A stretch of DNA of 64,000 nt from contig NZ_JAVDBT010000002.1 of NCBI RefSeq assembly GCF_030848395.1, positions 244,864 through 308,863 on the forward strand. Direction: 5' to 3'. Positions 1 through 12,420 of the stretch are shown one piece after another. Every line of letters starts with the position of its first letter. Position 1 is the first letter of the stretch. The stretch is from Pseudogemmobacter lacusdianii. GTDB taxonomy: Bacteria > Pseudomonadota > Alphaproteobacteria > Rhodobacterales > Rhodobacteraceae. The position numbers and the translations under genes were made by a program. The notes below the pieces were generated by a model. It ran no database searches and was not told the DNA's origin. It saw only the letters and a list, made by a program, of their open reading frames with translations.

Positions 1-1094
1 CTGCGGCGGCTCCGGCCCGTCCGGCCCGGGCGCGTGCCGGACAAGACGAAGAGCTGCCCGGCGCACCGCTGGATGCGCGTTTCACCTTTGACAGCTTCGT
101 CGTCGGCAAGCCCAACGAGCTGGCCCATGCCGCCGCCCGCCGTGTCGCTGAGGGCGGCCCGGTGACCTTCAACCCGCTCTTCCTTTATGGCGGCGTGGGG
201 CTGGGTAAGACCCACCTTATGCATGCGATCGCGCATGAGCTTCAGCTGCGCCGTCCCGATCTGCGGGTGCTTTATCTTTCGGCCGAGCAGTTCATGTACC
301 GCTTCATCCAAGCCCTGCGCGACAAGCAGGTGATGGATTTCAAACAGCTTTTCCGCTCGGTTGATGTGCTGATGGTCGATGACGTACAGTTCATCGCCGG
401 CAAGGATTCGACGCAAGAAGAGTTCTTCCACACCTTCAACGCTTTGGTGGATCAGAACAAACAGATCGTCATCTCGGCCGACCGCGCGCCGGGGGAGATC
501 AAGGATCTTGAAGATCGCATCCGCAGCCGCCTGCAATGCGGTCTGGTGGTGGACCTGCATCCCACCGATTACGAGCTGCGCCTTGGCATCTTGCAGCAAA
601 AGGTTGAGGCCTATCGCGCCCAATACAAAGGCTTGCAGATCACTCCGGGCGTTTTGGAGTTCCTCGCGCATCGCATCACCACCAACGTGCGTGTGCTGGA
701 AGGCGCTTTGACCCGGCTCTTCGCCTTCGCCTCGCTCGTCGGGCGTGAGATCACGCTTGATCTGGCCCAAGACTGCTTGGCCGACATTCTGCGCGCCTCG
801 GATCGCAAGCTGACCATTGAAGAGATCCAGCGCAAAGTGGCCGAGCATTACAACATTCGCCTTGCCGATATGATCGGCCCGAAGCGGCTGCGCACCATTG
901 CCCGGCCGCGTCAGGTGGCAATGTATCTGGCCAAACAACTGACCGCCCGGTCGCTGCCCGAGATCGGCCGCCGCTTTGGTGGGCGCGATCACACCACGAT
1001 CATGCATGGCGTGCGCAAGATAGAAGAGCTGATGGCGATGGACAGCCAACTCTCTGATGATCTTCAACTTCTGAAGCGGATGCTGCAGGGCTGA
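1..1094 (+). CDS. dnaA: Chromosomal replication initiator DnaA (5' partial)
   Basis: DnaA is the ATP-dependent initiator that binds DnaA boxes at the origin and opens the duplex. The reading frame is open from base 3 with no start codon, so the gene is cut by the window edge; about 363 residues remain and roughly the first 90 to 100 (domain I and part of the linker) are missing. Visible are the AAA+ Walker [10 protein letters not shown], Walker [10 protein letters not shown], and the C-terminal domain IV signature [15 protein letters not shown] that reads DnaA boxes. dnaN follows 122 bases downstream on the same strand, the usual order. Confidence 0.97.
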   Translation, partial: AAAPARPARARAGQDEELPGAPLDARFTFDSFVVGKPNELAHAAARRVAEGGPVTFNPLFLYGGVGLGKTHLMHAIAHELQLRRPDLRVLYLSAEQFMYRFIQALRDKQVMDFKQLFRSVDVLMVDDVQFIAGKDSTQEEFFHTFNALVDQNKQIVISADRAPGEIKDLEDRIRSRLQCGLVVDLHPTDYELRLGILQQKVEAYRAQYKGLQITPGVLEFLAHRITTNVRVLEGALTRLFAFASLVGREITLDLAQDCLADILRASDRKLTIEEIQRKVAEHYNIRLADMIGPKRLRTIARPRQVAMYLAKQLTARSLPEIGRRFGGRDHTTIMHGVRKIEELMAMDSQLSDDLQLLKRMLQG

Positions 1095-1216
1095 CGGGCC
1101 GGCGGCCTTGACGGGCTTGGGAAAGCCTTACAAAGTCAGCGGTAATTTGTTGCGCCCCGGCAGTATCCGGGTAATGTCAGCGTCCCCGAATCGGGGCGCC
1201 GGCAGGGGGATGATGG

Positions 1217-2335
1217 ATGAAACTTTCGATCGAACGCGGGACTTTGCTGAAAGCATTGGCGCAGGCCCAATCCGTTGTTGAGCGGCGCAACACGATTCCG
1301 ATCCTTGCCAACGTGCTGATTGAAGCCGATGGCGCGCAGGCTTCGTTCCGCGCGACTGACTTGGACATCGAAGTGGTCGATCGCGCGCCGGCGATGGTCG
1401 AACGTGCCGGGGCCACCACGGTTTCGGCCGTCATGCTGCATGAGATCATCCGCAAACTGCCCGATGGCTCCTTGGTCAATCTGACCGAAGATGGCGCGGC
1501 GGGGCGCTTGACCATTGCGGCGGGCCGTTCGGTCTTCAGTTTGGCCACGCTGCCGAAAGAAGATTTCCCGGTGATGGCCTCGTCGGAATACGCTACCAAT
1601 TTCACCGCCAAGGCTCCGGCCTTGCGGCGGCTGTTCGATAAGGCGAAATTCGCCATCTCGACCGAAGAGACCCGCTATTATCTGAACGGCGTCTATATGC
1701 ATGTGGCGACCGGCGAAGAGGGCCAGGTTCTGCGCTGCGTTGCGACCGATGGTCACCGTCTGGCCCGGATCGATGCCGAGCTGCCCGCAGGGGCCGAAGG
1801 CATGCCCGGCGTGATCGTGCCGCGCAAAACCGTGGGCGAGTTGCGGAAGCTCTTGGACGATGATGAGGCGCAGATCGCGGTTTCGGTCTCGGAAACCAAG
1901 GTGCGTTTCGCCACTCCGGCGATCACTTTGACCTCGAAAGTCATCGACGGCACCTTCCCCGATTACAGCCGCGTTATCCCGACCGGCAACACCCGCCGCT
2001 TGGAAGTGGACGCCAGCGAGTTTGCCAAGGCCGTCGACCGGGTGGCGACTGTGTCGTCCGAGCGGTCGCGCGCCGTGAAGCTGTCCTTGGATGAAGACCG
2101 GCTGATCTTGTCGGTCAACGCCCCGGATTCGGGTGCGGCGGAAGAAGAGCTGGCCGTGGCCTATTCCGACGAGCGTTTGGAAATCGGCTTTAACGCCAAG
2201 TATTTGCTGGAGATTGCCAGCCAAGTGGACCGTGAAAACGCGGTCTTCCTCTTCAACTCCTCGGGCGATCCGACCTTGATGCGCGAGGGCAATGACGCCT
2301 CGGCCGTCTATGTCGTGATGCCGATGCGCGTCTAA
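1217..2335 (+). CDS. dnaN: DNA polymerase III subunit beta (sliding clamp)
   Basis: This is the ring-shaped processivity clamp of the replicative polymerase. The 372-residue length is normal for three clamp domains. The N-terminus (MKLSIERGTLLKALAQAQSV), the central FATPAITLTSKVIDGTFPDY region and the C-terminal YVVMPMRV end are all typical of DnaN. The chosen ATG has a purine-rich GGGGGA six bases upstream. A short inverted repeat (CCCCGA-A-TCGGGG, 1184-1196) lies just before the ribosome site. It sits between dnaA and recF as in most alphaproteobacteria. Confidence 0.98.
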   Translation: MKLSIERGTLLKALAQAQSVVERRNTIPILANVLIEADGAQASFRATDLDIEVVDRAPAMVERAGATTVSAVMLHEIIRKLPDGSLVNLTEDGAAGRLTIAAGRSVFSLATLPKEDFPVMASSEYATNFTAKAPALRRLFDKAKFAISTEETRYYLNGVYMHVATGEEGQVLRCVATDGHRLARIDAELPAGAEGMPGVIVPRKTVGELRKLLDDDEAQIAVSVSETKVRFATPAITLTSKVIDGTFPDYSRVIPTGNTRRLEVDASEFAKAVDRVATVSSERSRAVKLSLDEDRLILSVNAPDSGAAEEELAVAYSDERLEIGFNAKYLLEIASQVDRENAVFLFNSSGDPTLMREGNDASAVYVVMPMRV

Positions 2336-2400
2336 ACCGGCGGCGGGGGCTGCGGCCTCCGACCTCGTGTTGCGACGTCACTTTTGGGAAGGGTCAGGTT

Positions 2401-3489
2401 ATGGGCGGTCTTGCGATCACCAACCTGACCCTTTCGCATTTCCGCAGCCACCGTGCGACGAAACTGGCCTTTGATGGTCGTCCTGTGGCGATCGTTGGCC
2501 CGAATGGCGCTGGCAAAACCAATATTCTCGAGGCGGTTTCCTTGCTCTCGCCCGGCCGTGGCATGCGCCGGGCTGCGAGTGATGAGCTGGGGCGTAGGCC
2601 AGAAGCGCTTGGCTGGAAGATCACCGCCGAGATCGACGGCATCGGCGGCGCGCATCAGCTTGAGGCTTGGGCCGAGGCGAATGAGACCCGGCAAACCCGG
2701 ATTGATGGCAAGGCAGCCACCCAAACCGCCCTTGGTCGGGTGCTGCGGGTGCTCTGGCTGGTGCCGGCGATGGACCGGCTTTGGATTGAAGCGGCTGAAG
2801 GGCGGCGGCGCTTCCTTGATCGGATGACCTTAAGTTTCACGCCAGATCATGGCGAAGTGGTTCTGGCCTATGAAAAGGCGATGCGCGACCGCAACCGGCT
2901 TTTGAAGGATCAGGTGCAAGACCCGCATTGGTATGGCGCGCTTGAGGCGCGGATGGATGATGCGGGCCGCCAGATCACGGCCAATCGGCAGGCGGCTTTG
3001 GACCGAATTTCCGTCGCCCAAACCAATGCGCAGACGCAGTTCCCGCGCGCTGACCTCTCGATCCTTGCGCCGGAAGGTGCGCCCGAGGATTTGGCCCAAG
3101 CCTTGGCCGAGAACCGGCGCCGCGACATGGCCGCTGGGCGCACGCTGATCGGCCCGCACCGCGTTGATCTTGCAGCGGTCTATAGTGCGAAGGGCGTGCC
3201 AGCGGGGCAATGTTCGACCGGAGAGCAAAAGGCTTTGCTGATCAGTTTGATCCTTGCGAATGCGCGCGCGATTGAGGTTGAGCTTGGCCATGCGCCGGTG
3301 CTTTTGCTCGACGAAGTCGCGGCCCATCTCGACGTTGACCGGCGTGCTGCGCTGTATCACGAGATCTGCGCCTTGGGCGCGCAGGCCTTGATGACGGGGA
3401 CCGAGGCCGCCTTGTTTGACAGCTTGGGAAATCGCGGGCAAACCATCGAGATCTTTGAGGAAGGCGGGCTTAGTCAGTTGCGCACCTGA
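2401..3489 (+). CDS. recF: DNA replication and repair protein RecF
   Basis: RecF is an SMC-like ATPase that helps load RecA at gapped DNA with RecO and RecR. The 362-residue product shows Walker A GPNGAGKTN near residue 35, the ABC-type signature STGEQKALL, and Walker B VLLLDEVAAHLD near the C-terminus. ATG at 2401 is preceded by an AAGGG-type ribosome site. It lies 65 bases after dnaN, probably in the same transcription unit. Confidence 0.96.
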   Translation: MGGLAITNLTLSHFRSHRATKLAFDGRPVAIVGPNGAGKTNILEAVSLLSPGRGMRRAASDELGRRPEALGWKITAEIDGIGGAHQLEAWAEANETRQTRIDGKAATQTALGRVLRVLWLVPAMDRLWIEAAEGRRRFLDRMTLSFTPDHGEVVLAYEKAMRDRNRLLKDQVQDPHWYGALEARMDDAGRQITANRQAALDRISVAQTNAQTQFPRADLSILAPEGAPEDLAQALAENRRRDMAAGRTLIGPHRVDLAAVYSAKGVPAGQCSTGEQKALLISLILANARAIEVELGHAPVLLLDEVAAHLDVDRRAALYHEICALGAQALMTGTEAALFDSLGNRGQTIEIFEEGGLSQLRT

Positions 3490-3545
3490 CCGCCGCCCTC
3501 TCCGCTCCTCACAACCATTCTGACGATGAAAGCCGAGTGCCCAGC

Positions 3546-6690
<3,145 letters not shown>

Positions 6691-6737
6691 GTTCTTGGAG
6701 GAGCGCTGCAAAGCGCGCGTTCTTTGGCAAGCATAAG

Positions 6738-6768
6738 GGGCCGAACGGATCATCCGTTCGGCCCTCAT
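6738..6768 (+). terminator. Rho-independent terminator of gyrB
   Basis: This is a 12-bp perfect GC-rich stem, GGGCCGAACGGA pairing with TCCGTTCGGCCC, with a three-base loop, followed by a T-rich TCATCTTTT. It lies 48 bases after the gyrB stop and before the convergent response-regulator gene. Confidence 0.9.
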
Positions 6769-6826
6769 CTTTTCCAGCCCCGGCGTTTTATGGGCGGGTG
6801 CCGCTCTCTAGCGGGGCCAAGGCCGT

Positions 6827-7759
6827 TTAATCTTGGATAAGCGCCGTGGGATGCGACAGAAGTTTCGCCACCAGTGCGGCCTGCCTGCCGGTTCCGGTCT
6901 TTTGAAACAGGTTCTTCAGGTGGAATGCAGTTGTCGTGCTGGCAATCGACAGTTTCTGCGAGATTTCGCTTGGGCTTAGTCCTGCGCAGAGCAGTGCCGC
7001 GATCCGGCTCTCTGTGCTGGTGAAACCGAAAGCTTCCGCCAACCGATGTGTCCTCTCCTCTGACAACACATCGGCAGCTTCCTCCGCGCCGAGGAAAACC
7101 ACCGCCTCAGCGTCATGCGCGCCGAGCCGGCAGATGACCATATGCAGACCCGTCGCTGGAGCCGCAGTAAAGACCGCCGCTTGGGCATGACGGTCGAGAA
7201 GCTGGCGCATATGCGCGGCGCTATAGGGTTGGTTTGAGCCCGGGCCGATCACGCCAATTGCGGCCCGGTTGCGAAAAAGCAGCTCGCCAGTGCGGCCCAC
7301 AAGACAAACCGGCCGCGCCAGAAGGTCAAGGACGGCGTTTGTCGGCAGTGCGGCCTTGGCTGCGCTGTGGCGGATGAGGCCAACTTGGCGCAGCCGGGCC
7401 TCGATCGTTGCCAATAGCAGATCGTAATCCACCGGTTTCACGAGATAATCGTCAGCACCCAGTCGTTTGGCGCGCACAATCTCTTCGCTGGCACCAAGCG
7501 CTGTGAAGAAGATAAAGGGCACATGCGCAAAGCGCTGAGGATGGGCTTTGACATGGTCAAGAAGCACATAACCATCCGCGACGGGCATGCTGATATCGCA
7601 AAGCACCAGATCGGGCGTCACGTCTGTGATCCGCCGCACAGCCTCGGCCCCATCACGGGCGGCCAGAACGCGATACCCAGCTTCAGTCAGCTCATCCGTG
7701 ACATCAGTCAGGAGCTGCTGCTCGTCCTCGACACAAAGGATCAGAGGGGCTTCAGTCAT
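6827..7759 (-). CDS. Two-component response regulator, receiver plus LuxR-type HTH
   Basis: This is a 310-residue DNA-binding regulator. The N-terminal receiver domain (about 1-125) has the acidic pair E11/D12, phospho-acceptor D55 in LVLCDISMP, T86 and K108 (YLVKP). A roughly 100-residue middle region resembles a PAS-like fold. The C-terminal LuxR helix-turn-helix reads GLSPSEISQKLSIASTTTAF, then HLKNLFQKTG. It overlaps the upstream kinase gene by 8 bases, so the two are almost certainly cognate. The divergent VWA operon is the obvious candidate target, which is inference. Confidence 0.9.
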   Translation of the reverse strand: MTEAPLILCVEDEQQLLTDVTDELTEAGYRVLAARDGAEAVRRITDVTPDLVLCDISMPVADGYVLLDHVKAHPQRFAHVPFIFFTALGASEEIVRAKRLGADDYLVKPVDYDLLLATIEARLRQVGLIRHSAAKAALPTNAVLDLLARPVCLVGRTGELLFRNRAAIGVIGPGSNQPYSAAHMRQLLDRHAQAAVFTAAPATGLHMVICRLGAHDAEAVVFLGAEEAADVLSEERTHRLAEAFGFTSTESRIAALLCAGLSPSEISQKLSIASTTTAFHLKNLFQKTGTGRQAALVAKLLSHPTALIQD

Positions 7760-9083
7760 CCTGCATCTCCGGTGCAGCGCGGGGCAGTGAAAGCGTAAAG
7801 GTCACTCGGCCCTCAGTTTGTGACAGGCGCAGCGTGCCGCCCTGTAATTCGGCCAAGCGGCGCGCGATGAAAAGTCCCAAGCCCGTGCCGTTGCTGTGCT
7901 TGGCCGTCTCTGCGCGGTAATACCGCTCAAAGATCCGTGGCGCATCTGTGGCCGAGATTGCGCCCGGATTGGACAGGCTTAGCCGTAGCTGACGCGGCTC
8001 TGCCGCTGCACTGATGGTGATGCGACCACCCTCAAAGCGATAGCGCAAAGCATTGGCGTAAAGATTGCTCAAGATGATGTCGGTCAGCCCCGCGTCGCAA
8101 TAAGCGGGCGGCAGATCCTTGGGCAATTGCCAGTCCAAGATATCATCGGGCATCGCTTCACGCTGGGCAACGTCACGCGCGAGCTGAGCCAGATCGGTCT
8201 GAATCCCCCGCGCTTTGATCTGCCCTGCATCCAGCCGTGCGACATCCAAGCTGCGCTCCACCAGCCGCACCAACCGTGCCACGGCGTCACGCGCCGTGCG
8301 GATGCGGGCTTGAAAGGCCCCCTCTTCCTGCGTCAGACCCTGCCGTGCCAAACGCTGCAGGGTGGAATCCGTGATGCTCAGCGGCGTGAGGAATTGATGC
8401 GAGATAATCCCCGCGAAATTACGATATATTTCCGTTGCTTGGCGCTCTCGCTCTAGCGCATCAGCCTGGGTTCGCGCCTTGCGGGAGGTCAGGACAAGGG
8501 CCGCAATCAAGACAAGGCCAGCCAGCAGCGCCCCCAGCATCAGCATCCAGACGCGCTGCAACTGGTCGCGCGCCAGATCCAATTTGCCGCCCATCTCGTC
8601 CCAAGCCGCTGTCATGGCACGGTTGTCACTGCTGCGCAGAAACGTCTCATACTGGGTCAGCAATGCGCGGGCTTGCGCAATTGCGGCATCATCCCCCAAG
8701 AGCGCGCGCCGCACCATCGCCTCCAGCTGAGCCACACCTGCCTGTATCGCAACAAGCTCGGCCCCGAAGCCCAACTCTTGCATGCGCCTGGCCTGCGGGC
8801 CATCGGTCAGCAAATGCATCGCGGCCAAATAGGTCTGCAACCTTTGCTCCAAAACCTCGGGGGAGGATTGCTGCATCGCCAGCGCGAGCAGGGTCTCAGA
8901 CAGCCGCAAATGGGCGACATGCGCGCGCGAAGACACCCACAGCATATTCTGCGTCGAACTGATCCGCATTTCGCTTTGAACCTGATTGAGGCGGATCATC
9001 GACACGCCGGTCAGGACAGCGAAACCGAAAACCGCAGCGGCTGGTAAAAGCAGCGCAAGCGTCAGTTTCGGGATGGTGCTCAT
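7752..9083 (-). CDS. Membrane sensor histidine kinase
   Basis: The kinase has 443 residues. Two membrane helices (about 7-29 and 181-203) flank a periplasmic, mostly helical sensor region. The H box is ISHQFLTPL with phospho-acceptor about H229. The ATPase lobe shows an N box (SNLYANALRY) and a G box GTGLGLFIA. There is no clear HAMP domain. The start overlaps the stop of the exported SUOX-fold gene by 4 bases (ATGA type), and the stop overlaps the response-regulator start. This gives a three-gene translationally coupled unit, suggesting that the periplasmic partner feeds the sensor. Confidence 0.92.
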   Translation of the reverse strand: MSTIPKLTLALLLPAAAVFGFAVLTGVSMIRLNQVQSEMRISSTQNMLWVSSRAHVAHLRLSETLLALAMQQSSPEVLEQRLQTYLAAMHLLTDGPQARRMQELGFGAELVAIQAGVAQLEAMVRRALLGDDAAIAQARALLTQYETFLRSSDNRAMTAAWDEMGGKLDLARDQLQRVWMLMLGALLAGLVLIAALVLTSRKARTQADALERERQATEIYRNFAGIISHQFLTPLSITDSTLQRLARQGLTQEEGAFQARIRTARDAVARLVRLVERSLDVARLDAGQIKARGIQTDLAQLARDVAQREAMPDDILDWQLPKDLPPAYCDAGLTDIILSNLYANALRYRFEGGRITISAAAEPRQLRLSLSNPGAISATDAPRIFERYYRAETAKHSNGTGLGLFIARRLAELQGGTLRLSQTEGRVTFTLSLPRAAPEMQDD

Positions 9084-9610
9084 CGGATCTCGATGTGCTG
9101 CAACTGCCAGACCCAGCGGTAATCATAGCGAATGTCATCCAGTTCAGGGTGATCATCGCGGGGATAGACAATCCAAAGCGGGCCTTTGGTGCGCTGGCTC
9201 AGCCTTTCGCCGTCCATGCTATGGGCCAGAATGACGTCAAATGCGGTGAAATCCTCGATCGGAATATCGATCACATAATCATTAAGGGCGATGGCGCGGA
9301 CAACCTCACCCTCTGCGCCTAGATGATTGAGAAGATCGCGCATTAAAATGCCGTCGAAGCGGTTAACGCCGTCCGTCACCGTAGTTGCTGTGGTCAGCTC
9401 CTGCGGGGGGAATGTTGCAAGCATATCCGCATCGAAAAGAGCTTTCCCGTCAGGGCTGTTGCTGCGGCTGATCTTACCGCTGACCTCTAGGATCACGGGT
9501 CCGCTAGGCGCCGGAAGCGCGCCTTCGGGTGCAACCTCGGACAGGGCCCGAGGGGCTGCAGCAAATAGAGCAATGGTGGCTAAAATCAGCCGCCTGCGGA
9601 AATGGCCCAT
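9080..9610 (-). CDS. Exported SUOX-fold (oxidoreductase molybdopterin-binding domain-like) protein without cysteine
   Basis: The 176-residue product has a signal peptide (about 1-24, MGHFRRRLILATIALFAAA) and a single domain. The domain resembles the molybdopterin-binding fold of sulfite oxidase-type proteins (FDGILMRDLLNHLG, then LNDYVIDIPIEDF, then GPLWIVYPRDDHPEL, ending WVWQLQHIEIR). The cofactor-ligating cysteine of true SUOX enzymes is absent; there is no cysteine in the whole protein. A binding or signalling role is therefore more likely than catalysis. It is the first gene of a coupled operon with a kinase and a regulator. The fold call rests on motif similarity. Confidence 0.7.
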   Translation of the reverse strand: MGHFRRRLILATIALFAAAPRALSEVAPEGALPAPSGPVILEVSGKISRSNSPDGKALFDADMLATFPPQELTTATTVTDGVNRFDGILMRDLLNHLGAEGEVVRAIALNDYVIDIPIEDFTAFDVILAHSMDGERLSQRTKGPLWIVYPRDDHPELDDIRYDYRWVWQLQHIEIR

Positions 9611-9761
9611 TTCGTTAACATGCTCAGTTTTAAGAAAATTACTGAAGGCAATTTGGATAATGTCAGCTTCTCCCCTTTAAACGAAGGGGGCAACGAAAAT
9701 CGTCACGCGGTAGGTTGTCAGTTCTTGTGAATAAGCTCTCCACATTATTGGAGCATTGCGG
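9611..9761. promoter_or_regulatory. Divergent promoter region between the sensor operon and the VWA operon
   Basis: This 151-bp AT-richer spacer separates two divergent operons. It contains a short hairpin (CCCCTT at 9672-9677 pairing with AAGGGG at 9684-9689) between the two starts. No operator was recognised with certainty. It is the natural place for the adjacent LuxR-type regulator to bind. Confidence 0.4.
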
Positions 9762-11036
9762 ATGTCCGCTTTTAGAGGTTTTTCTTTTCGTTTTGTAACG
9801 AGTTCGGCGATCATTTTAAGTGGTTGGCTCAGTCCGAGCAGTCTTCACGCTGATCAGCTTTTCATCTTGGATGCCTCGGCCTCGATGGGACAAGATATCG
9901 GTGGAGATCCAAAGTTTACGATCGCCGCGCGTATCATCGGTGAAAAACTCGACGCCGCTGAGGCGGATGAGGCCCTTGGGCTTTTGGTCTTTGGCGCGCG
10001 TAGAAAAGGGGATTGTGAGGATTGGTCCCTGCTGGTGCCCCCCGCGAAGGGGCAATCGGATGCAATCTCCGACATGCTGCGGCAAACGCGCACGATGGGT
10101 AAGGCGCCCTTGGGCGCGGCGGTCGCTGAGGCCGTTAAGCTCGCATCGACTGGTGCGATTGATCGGGTGACTTTGGTCACCGATGGCGCGGACAGTTGCG
10201 GCATTGATGCTTGCGCCAAGCTGGATGCATTGCCCGATCAGGCGCGGCTGACTGTGGATGTCATTGATCTGGGCGCACCGCCGGAAGAGCGCGACAGCCT
10301 GATTTGCTTGGCCGAGCAAAGCGGCGGCATCTATCAGCGCCATGAGGAGACCGCCCTTTACGCTTCGGGGCCTGATAACGCTCCAACGGCCGAGCCAAGC
10401 TTAAGCCGGCGGGTGTCTGTGCTGATCAGCTCGGGCACTGATGACCCCGTCGAATGGAGCGCCGTGCCGCTTGACCGTCAATCGGTTGAGGCGATGGCCG
10501 CGCCAGAAGCGGTCACCGGCGATTTCGAAACATCGCTAGAGCCGGGTCGGTGGGAGGTGCATGGCGCGGCGCATGCTTTTGATTTCCAAGGCGTGATTAC
10601 GGTCACCCCGGCAGATCACGGCAAGACATTCGTGATCCCTGCCACGCTGGAAACCGAAGGAATGGCGGATGATCTTGAAGCCAGTGGTGGTCAGATATCC
10701 AACGAAGAGATGCTGCAGCCAGAGGGTGGGTTCGCAATCCGCAACCAAAGCCGCCTGACGTTAAGTTTTAGCGATCCGGCGACAGGCCTTGGCTTTGCGC
10801 TGCCGCCGTCTTGGGCCATCGATCAACCCATTCAAGAGGATGGCGGGCCGATTTGGCTTGGCTTTTACGCAACCGCAGTGCCCGACAGTTTCCCGAATAT
10901 CGCCTTGAACCCGATCCAATGGATCGGCGGTCCTTGCGTGCAAATTGCGGCGGGAGACCTTTGTCACGACTCTTCCCCCGAGGCGCTTGCCGCCTTTGAA
11001 ACGATCCGGCACAGCATCACGGTGGCAGGAAAATGA
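9762..11036 (+). CDS. Exported von Willebrand factor A domain protein
   Basis: The 424-residue product has a signal peptide ending near residue 30 and a VWA domain carrying a complete MIDAS metal site: DASAS (D37, S39, S41), a threonine in RTMGKAPLG, and the aspartate in VTDGADSC. The C-terminal half (about 210-424) is a beta-rich region of unknown type. ATG at 9762 has GGAG eight bases upstream, so it is preferred to a TTG at 9756. The stop overlaps the next start (ATGA), so the genes are coupled. The VWA part resembles that of the fourth gene of this cluster. Confidence 0.85.
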   Translation: MSAFRGFSFRFVTSSAIILSGWLSPSSLHADQLFILDASASMGQDIGGDPKFTIAARIIGEKLDAAEADEALGLLVFGARRKGDCEDWSLLVPPAKGQSDAISDMLRQTRTMGKAPLGAAVAEAVKLASTGAIDRVTLVTDGADSCGIDACAKLDALPDQARLTVDVIDLGAPPEERDSLICLAEQSGGIYQRHEETALYASGPDNAPTAEPSLSRRVSVLISSGTDDPVEWSAVPLDRQSVEAMAAPEAVTGDFETSLEPGRWEVHGAAHAFDFQGVITVTPADHGKTFVIPATLETEGMADDLEASGGQISNEEMLQPEGGFAIRNQSRLTLSFSDPATGLGFALPPSWAIDQPIQEDGGPIWLGFYATAVPDSFPNIALNPIQWIGGPCVQIAAGDLCHDSSPEALAAFETIRHSITVAGK

Positions 11037-11827
11037 TCAGTAAAACCCAGTTTCTGCTGCTTGCAGCAGTGTTGTTTCCAAGTGCCGCCCAAGCCAATGA
11101 CGCGGCGATTTACGTCGATTGCAGCGGCGGTGGCGGCTGCGACTGCGCCATTGCGGCGATCAGCCCGGCGGATGTGAACCTGCTCTTAGGGATCGAAGGA
11201 GATCCCTTGCCGGTGGTCGTGCAAAGCCCATCGGGCGATTTCACCACCACCGCGCGCCACCCTGATACTGTGCACCAAGATCACGGCGGCACCGGGGCCT
11301 GCGCGATTTCGATCAACGCCGTGCCGGTCGATCTTCCCAAAGTGGTTGAAGGGGCGCCGCAACTTCTGGACCCCGAGCTTGAAACCTCAACGCCCGAGCC
11401 AAGTGAGATCACTTTGGTCCCGCCCAGCACGGGTCTTGTGCCCGAGGATGGGATCTGGGCCATCACCCCTGAACCCATTGAAGCCATTGGCGAATGCAAT
11501 CCGGCCTTGATGCCAGAACTTGCCACCCTGACCGAAGGCTATGCGCATGAGCGTCCGATCAATTGGGAGGGCGTCTTCCACCCTGATCGCTTCTTGTTGG
11601 CACGAACGGCCACGCCGATCGATTGGCAACCCTCTGGCCCCAATCAGTTTGAAGCGCTGGTGAAGAACCCGCAATCCGACATCATCAAAGTGTTCTACAG
11701 CGCCGAGCTTATCGCTGCGGATGCCGTCGAGCTGACGGTTGATCTGCGTCTTGAAGGTGGGCCTGCGATCGCGGGCATGGCCAATTGCACCTTGCACGCC
11801 CTGCTTCACGCCCGCCGCATCGGTTGA
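11033..11827 (+). CDS. Exported protein of unknown function in the VWA cluster
   Basis: The 264-residue product has a cleavable signal peptide (about 1-21, ending SAAQA). Just after it comes a compact cysteine motif, DCSGGGGCDCAI. The rest is acidic and proline-rich with a C-terminal beta-rich segment. I do not recognise the family. The start overlaps the stop of the preceding VWA gene by 4 bases, which argues for a shared complex or stoichiometry. Confidence 0.75.
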   Translation: MISKTQFLLLAAVLFPSAAQANDAAIYVDCSGGGGCDCAIAAISPADVNLLLGIEGDPLPVVVQSPSGDFTTTARHPDTVHQDHGGTGACAISINAVPVDLPKVVEGAPQLLDPELETSTPEPSEITLVPPSTGLVPEDGIWAITPEPIEAIGECNPALMPELATLTEGYAHERPINWEGVFHPDRFLLARTATPIDWQPSGPNQFEALVKNPQSDIIKVFYSAELIAADAVELTVDLRLEGGPAIAGMANCTLHALLHARRIG

Positions 11828-11845
11828 ACATTCAGGAGATATCTT

Positions 11846-12409
11846 ATGTTGAAGCCTCTGTCCTTTGCCCTGCTTCTGTCGGCGCTTCCCGCTGCGGCTT
11901 TGGCCGATGATATCAAATCCGCCCTTGATGCGGCTTTGGCTGCGCATGAAAAGGGTGATCTTTCAGCGACCGCCGCCCAAATCACCAATGCCACGCGGGC
12001 TGTGCATGCCCAGCAGCAGGCGCGTCTGACGGCCAAATTCCCCGAAGCCCCCGCAGGTTGGACCCGCACCATCCAAGAGCCCGGCGACGCCGGTATGATG
12101 ATGGCGATGGCGGGCGTCACCACCGAAGCCCGTTACGAAAAGGACGATGGCTCGGGTTTTAGCCTGACGCTTGCCGCTGATAGCCCGGTGGCGACCTCGA
12201 TGATGGGCATGTTCGCCAGCCCGCAAATGTTGGCGATGATGGGCAAGACCATCTCGGTGGGGGGCCAAGATATGCTGGTTCAGGACAACTCGCTGACCGC
12301 GATGGCCGGGGGGCGGGTGCTGGTGCAAGCACAAGGTATGGACCCAGACGCGATGGTCGAGGTGCTAAGCCTGATCGATTACGCGTCGCTTCCCCAATAC
12401 GACCGCTAA
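11846..12409 (+). CDS. Exported protein of unknown function in the VWA cluster
   Basis: The 187-residue product has a signal peptide (about 1-20, ending ALA-DD). A short helical segment follows, then a methionine-rich stretch (GDAGMMMAMAG, and SMMGMFASPQMLAMMG). I do not recognise the function. A good ribosome site (AGGAGAT) precedes ATG 11846. It lies 18 bases after the previous gene and 11 before the next, so it is part of the same operon. Confidence 0.75.
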   Translation: MLKPLSFALLLSALPAAALADDIKSALDAALAAHEKGDLSATAAQITNATRAVHAQQQARLTAKFPEAPAGWTRTIQEPGDAGMMMAMAGVTTEARYEKDDGSGFSLTLAADSPVATSMMGMFASPQMLAMMGKTISVGGQDMLVQDNSLTAMAGGRVLVQAQGMDPDAMVEVLSLIDYASLPQYDR

Positions 12410-12420
12410 GAGGTTCCCCG

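Noticed and set aside
1136..2224. 362-codon antisense frame over dnaN
   Set aside because: It is a shadow of the dnaN codon pattern in GC-rich DNA; dnaN is certain and the antisense product has no family features.
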